Positions 11,946 to 12,234 of a DNA stretch of 12,234 nt are shown here, one piece after another. Position 1 is the stretch's first letter; each line of letters opens with the position of its first letter. This DNA is from Oscillospiraceae bacterium (GTDB lineage Bacteria; Bacillota; Clostridia; Oscillospirales; Acutalibacteraceae), in assembly GCA_003486665.1 (NCBI GenBank), contig DNGF01000242.1:1-12234 (forward strand), read 5' to 3'. The notes under the pieces are model-generated. The model was not told where the DNA came from and searched no databases. It saw only the letters and a program-made list of their open reading frames with translations. The position numbers and the translations under genes were made by a program.

Positions 11946-12032
11946 CCGCCCTGTCCTGAGAAAACAAGCGGTTTATTTCTTTAAATCCATTTTTTGAGGG
12001 CGTAACCGTCTATCGGTAGTGCCACCCTTTGT
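11933..12032 (-). ncRNA. Convergent antisense RNA, candidate type I antitoxin
   Basis: Predicted RNA of about 100 nt starting near 12032 from a full-consensus promoter and ending at the shared hairpin with TTATTTCTTTTTT. It overlaps the toxin mRNA 3' end by about 50 nt. Its 5' part repeats the toxin leader blocks, including GCCCUC and CUACCG, which are complementary to the toxin GGGGGU (Shine-Dalgarno) and CGGUAG segments. It could therefore bind both at the 3' end and at the ribosome binding site. No credible reading frame lies in it. Confidence 0.72.
11937..11981. terminator. Shared bidirectional terminator of toxin and antitoxin RNAs
   Basis: AAGAAATAACCGC (11937-11949) pairs with GCGGTTTATTTCTT (11968-11981) with one bulged T and an 18-base loop. 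A-rich sequence before and T-rich sequence after make it usable on both strands. The toxin stop codon lies in its 5' arm. Confidence 0.8.
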
Positions 12033-12038
12033 ATCTTT

Positions 12039-12067
12039 ATTATACGCTGTAACACCTAATTTGTCAA
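12039..12067 (-). promoter_or_regulatory. Promoter of the antisense RNA
   Basis: Full-consensus TTGACA (12067-12062), 17 bases, TATAAT (12044-12039) on the minus strand. It is as strong as the toxin promoter. Confidence 0.88.
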
Positions 12068-12080
12068 TATGGGATTTATC

Positions 12081-12117
12081 AAAAGTCATCGGACCTTTTC
12101 TTTGTCCGATGGCTTTT
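12081..12117 (-). terminator. Terminator of the right-edge gene
   Basis: AAAAGTCATCGGAC (12081-12094) pairs with GTCCGATGGCTTTT (12104-12117), 14 bp with one G-U, and a nine-base loop. On the minus strand it follows the stop codon of the partial gene and ends in TTTT. It is also usable on plus. Confidence 0.85.
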
Positions 12118-12234
12118 ATGCTTTTGTATTCAACAGTTTAATCAGTCTTGGTCTGAAATGTCTGTGAAATATAATAAAGCACAGATCAAACAGCGCCGTT
12201 ATGATTCCCGACACAAGAAAGATCCACTCATGGC
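12116..12234 (-). CDS. C-terminal end of a probable membrane protein, cut by the window edge
   Basis: The last 38 codons of a minus-strand gene are present. They contain a hydrophobic segment (WIFLVSGIITALFDLCFIIF) followed by a basic tail (HRHFRPRLIKLLNTKA). This looks like a final transmembrane helix with a positively charged cytoplasmic end. The stop overlaps the start of a strong terminator, which supports a real gene end. The family cannot be named from this part. Confidence 0.65.
   Translation of the reverse strand, partial: HEWIFLVSGIITALFDLCFIIFHRHFRPRLIKLLNTKA

Larger units (their letters stand above)
11813..12025. repeat. Interrupted inverted repeat framing the toxin locus
   Basis: Three blocks are mirrored: GTGGCACTACC (11813-11823 / 12015-12025), GCGGTTAC (11834-11841 / 12002-12009, one mismatch read as G-U) and GCCCTC (11849-11854 / 11996-12001). 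As a result the sense and antisense RNAs begin with nearly the same leader. Confidence 0.9.

Noticed and set aside
12001..12030. Mini frame MDLKK in the antisense RNA
   Set aside because: It has no ribosome binding site and only five codons (it reads from about 11988 on the minus strand), so the RNA is treated as noncoding.

Overview
The window looks like chromosomal DNA of a low-to-moderate GC Firmicute of the class Clostridia, most like a gut Ruminococcaceae/Oscillospiraceae member. This rests on strong AGGAGG-type ribosome binding sites, TTGACA-17-TATAAT promoters, a T-box, a TPP riboswitch, an ECF thiamine transporter, TrpB2, and an intracellular GH27 alpha-galactosidase beside secreted hydrolases. 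It is an inference from gene content; there is no rRNA or other marker.

Layout. Positions 1-14 hold the first codons of a minus-strand gene, divergent from rarA (171-1442, +). On the minus strand follow thiT (1513-2166), controlled by a TPP riboswitch, and trpB2 (2378-3754), controlled by a T-box with a UGG (Trp) specifier. Positions 4157-4560 hold two tandem, diverged copies of a structured RNA of about 150 nt. Each has its own promoter and intrinsic terminator, and a small XRE regulator (4581-4775, +) lies directly behind them. The minus strand then carries a GH27 alpha-galactosidase, a small zinc-ribbon protein and a secreted neutral-ceramidase-like protein as one cluster (8000 to 4826). 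A separate secreted metallophosphoesterase (8115-9299, -) comes next. On the plus strand are a radical SAM/SPASM-like protein (9733-11166) and a GNAT acetyltransferase (11224-11742). At 11778-12067 there is a compact type I toxin-antitoxin-like locus: a 24-residue hydrophobic peptide gene and a convergent antisense RNA, each with a consensus promoter. The 3' end of a minus-strand membrane protein runs off the right edge.

How the parts work together. Regulation by RNA dominates: TPP riboswitch, T-box, the tandem leader-like RNAs, intercistronic hairpins before two downstream genes, and the toxin/antisense RNA pair. The most interesting unexplained elements are the tandem RNAs before the XRE gene. 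Their helices covary, and a conserved GGCUC/GAGCC pairing would compete with an antiterminator, so they look like a candidate cis-regulatory RNA. The toxin locus is second: both RNAs start with nearly the same leader, and the antisense RNA carries the anti-Shine-Dalgarno segment of the toxin mRNA.
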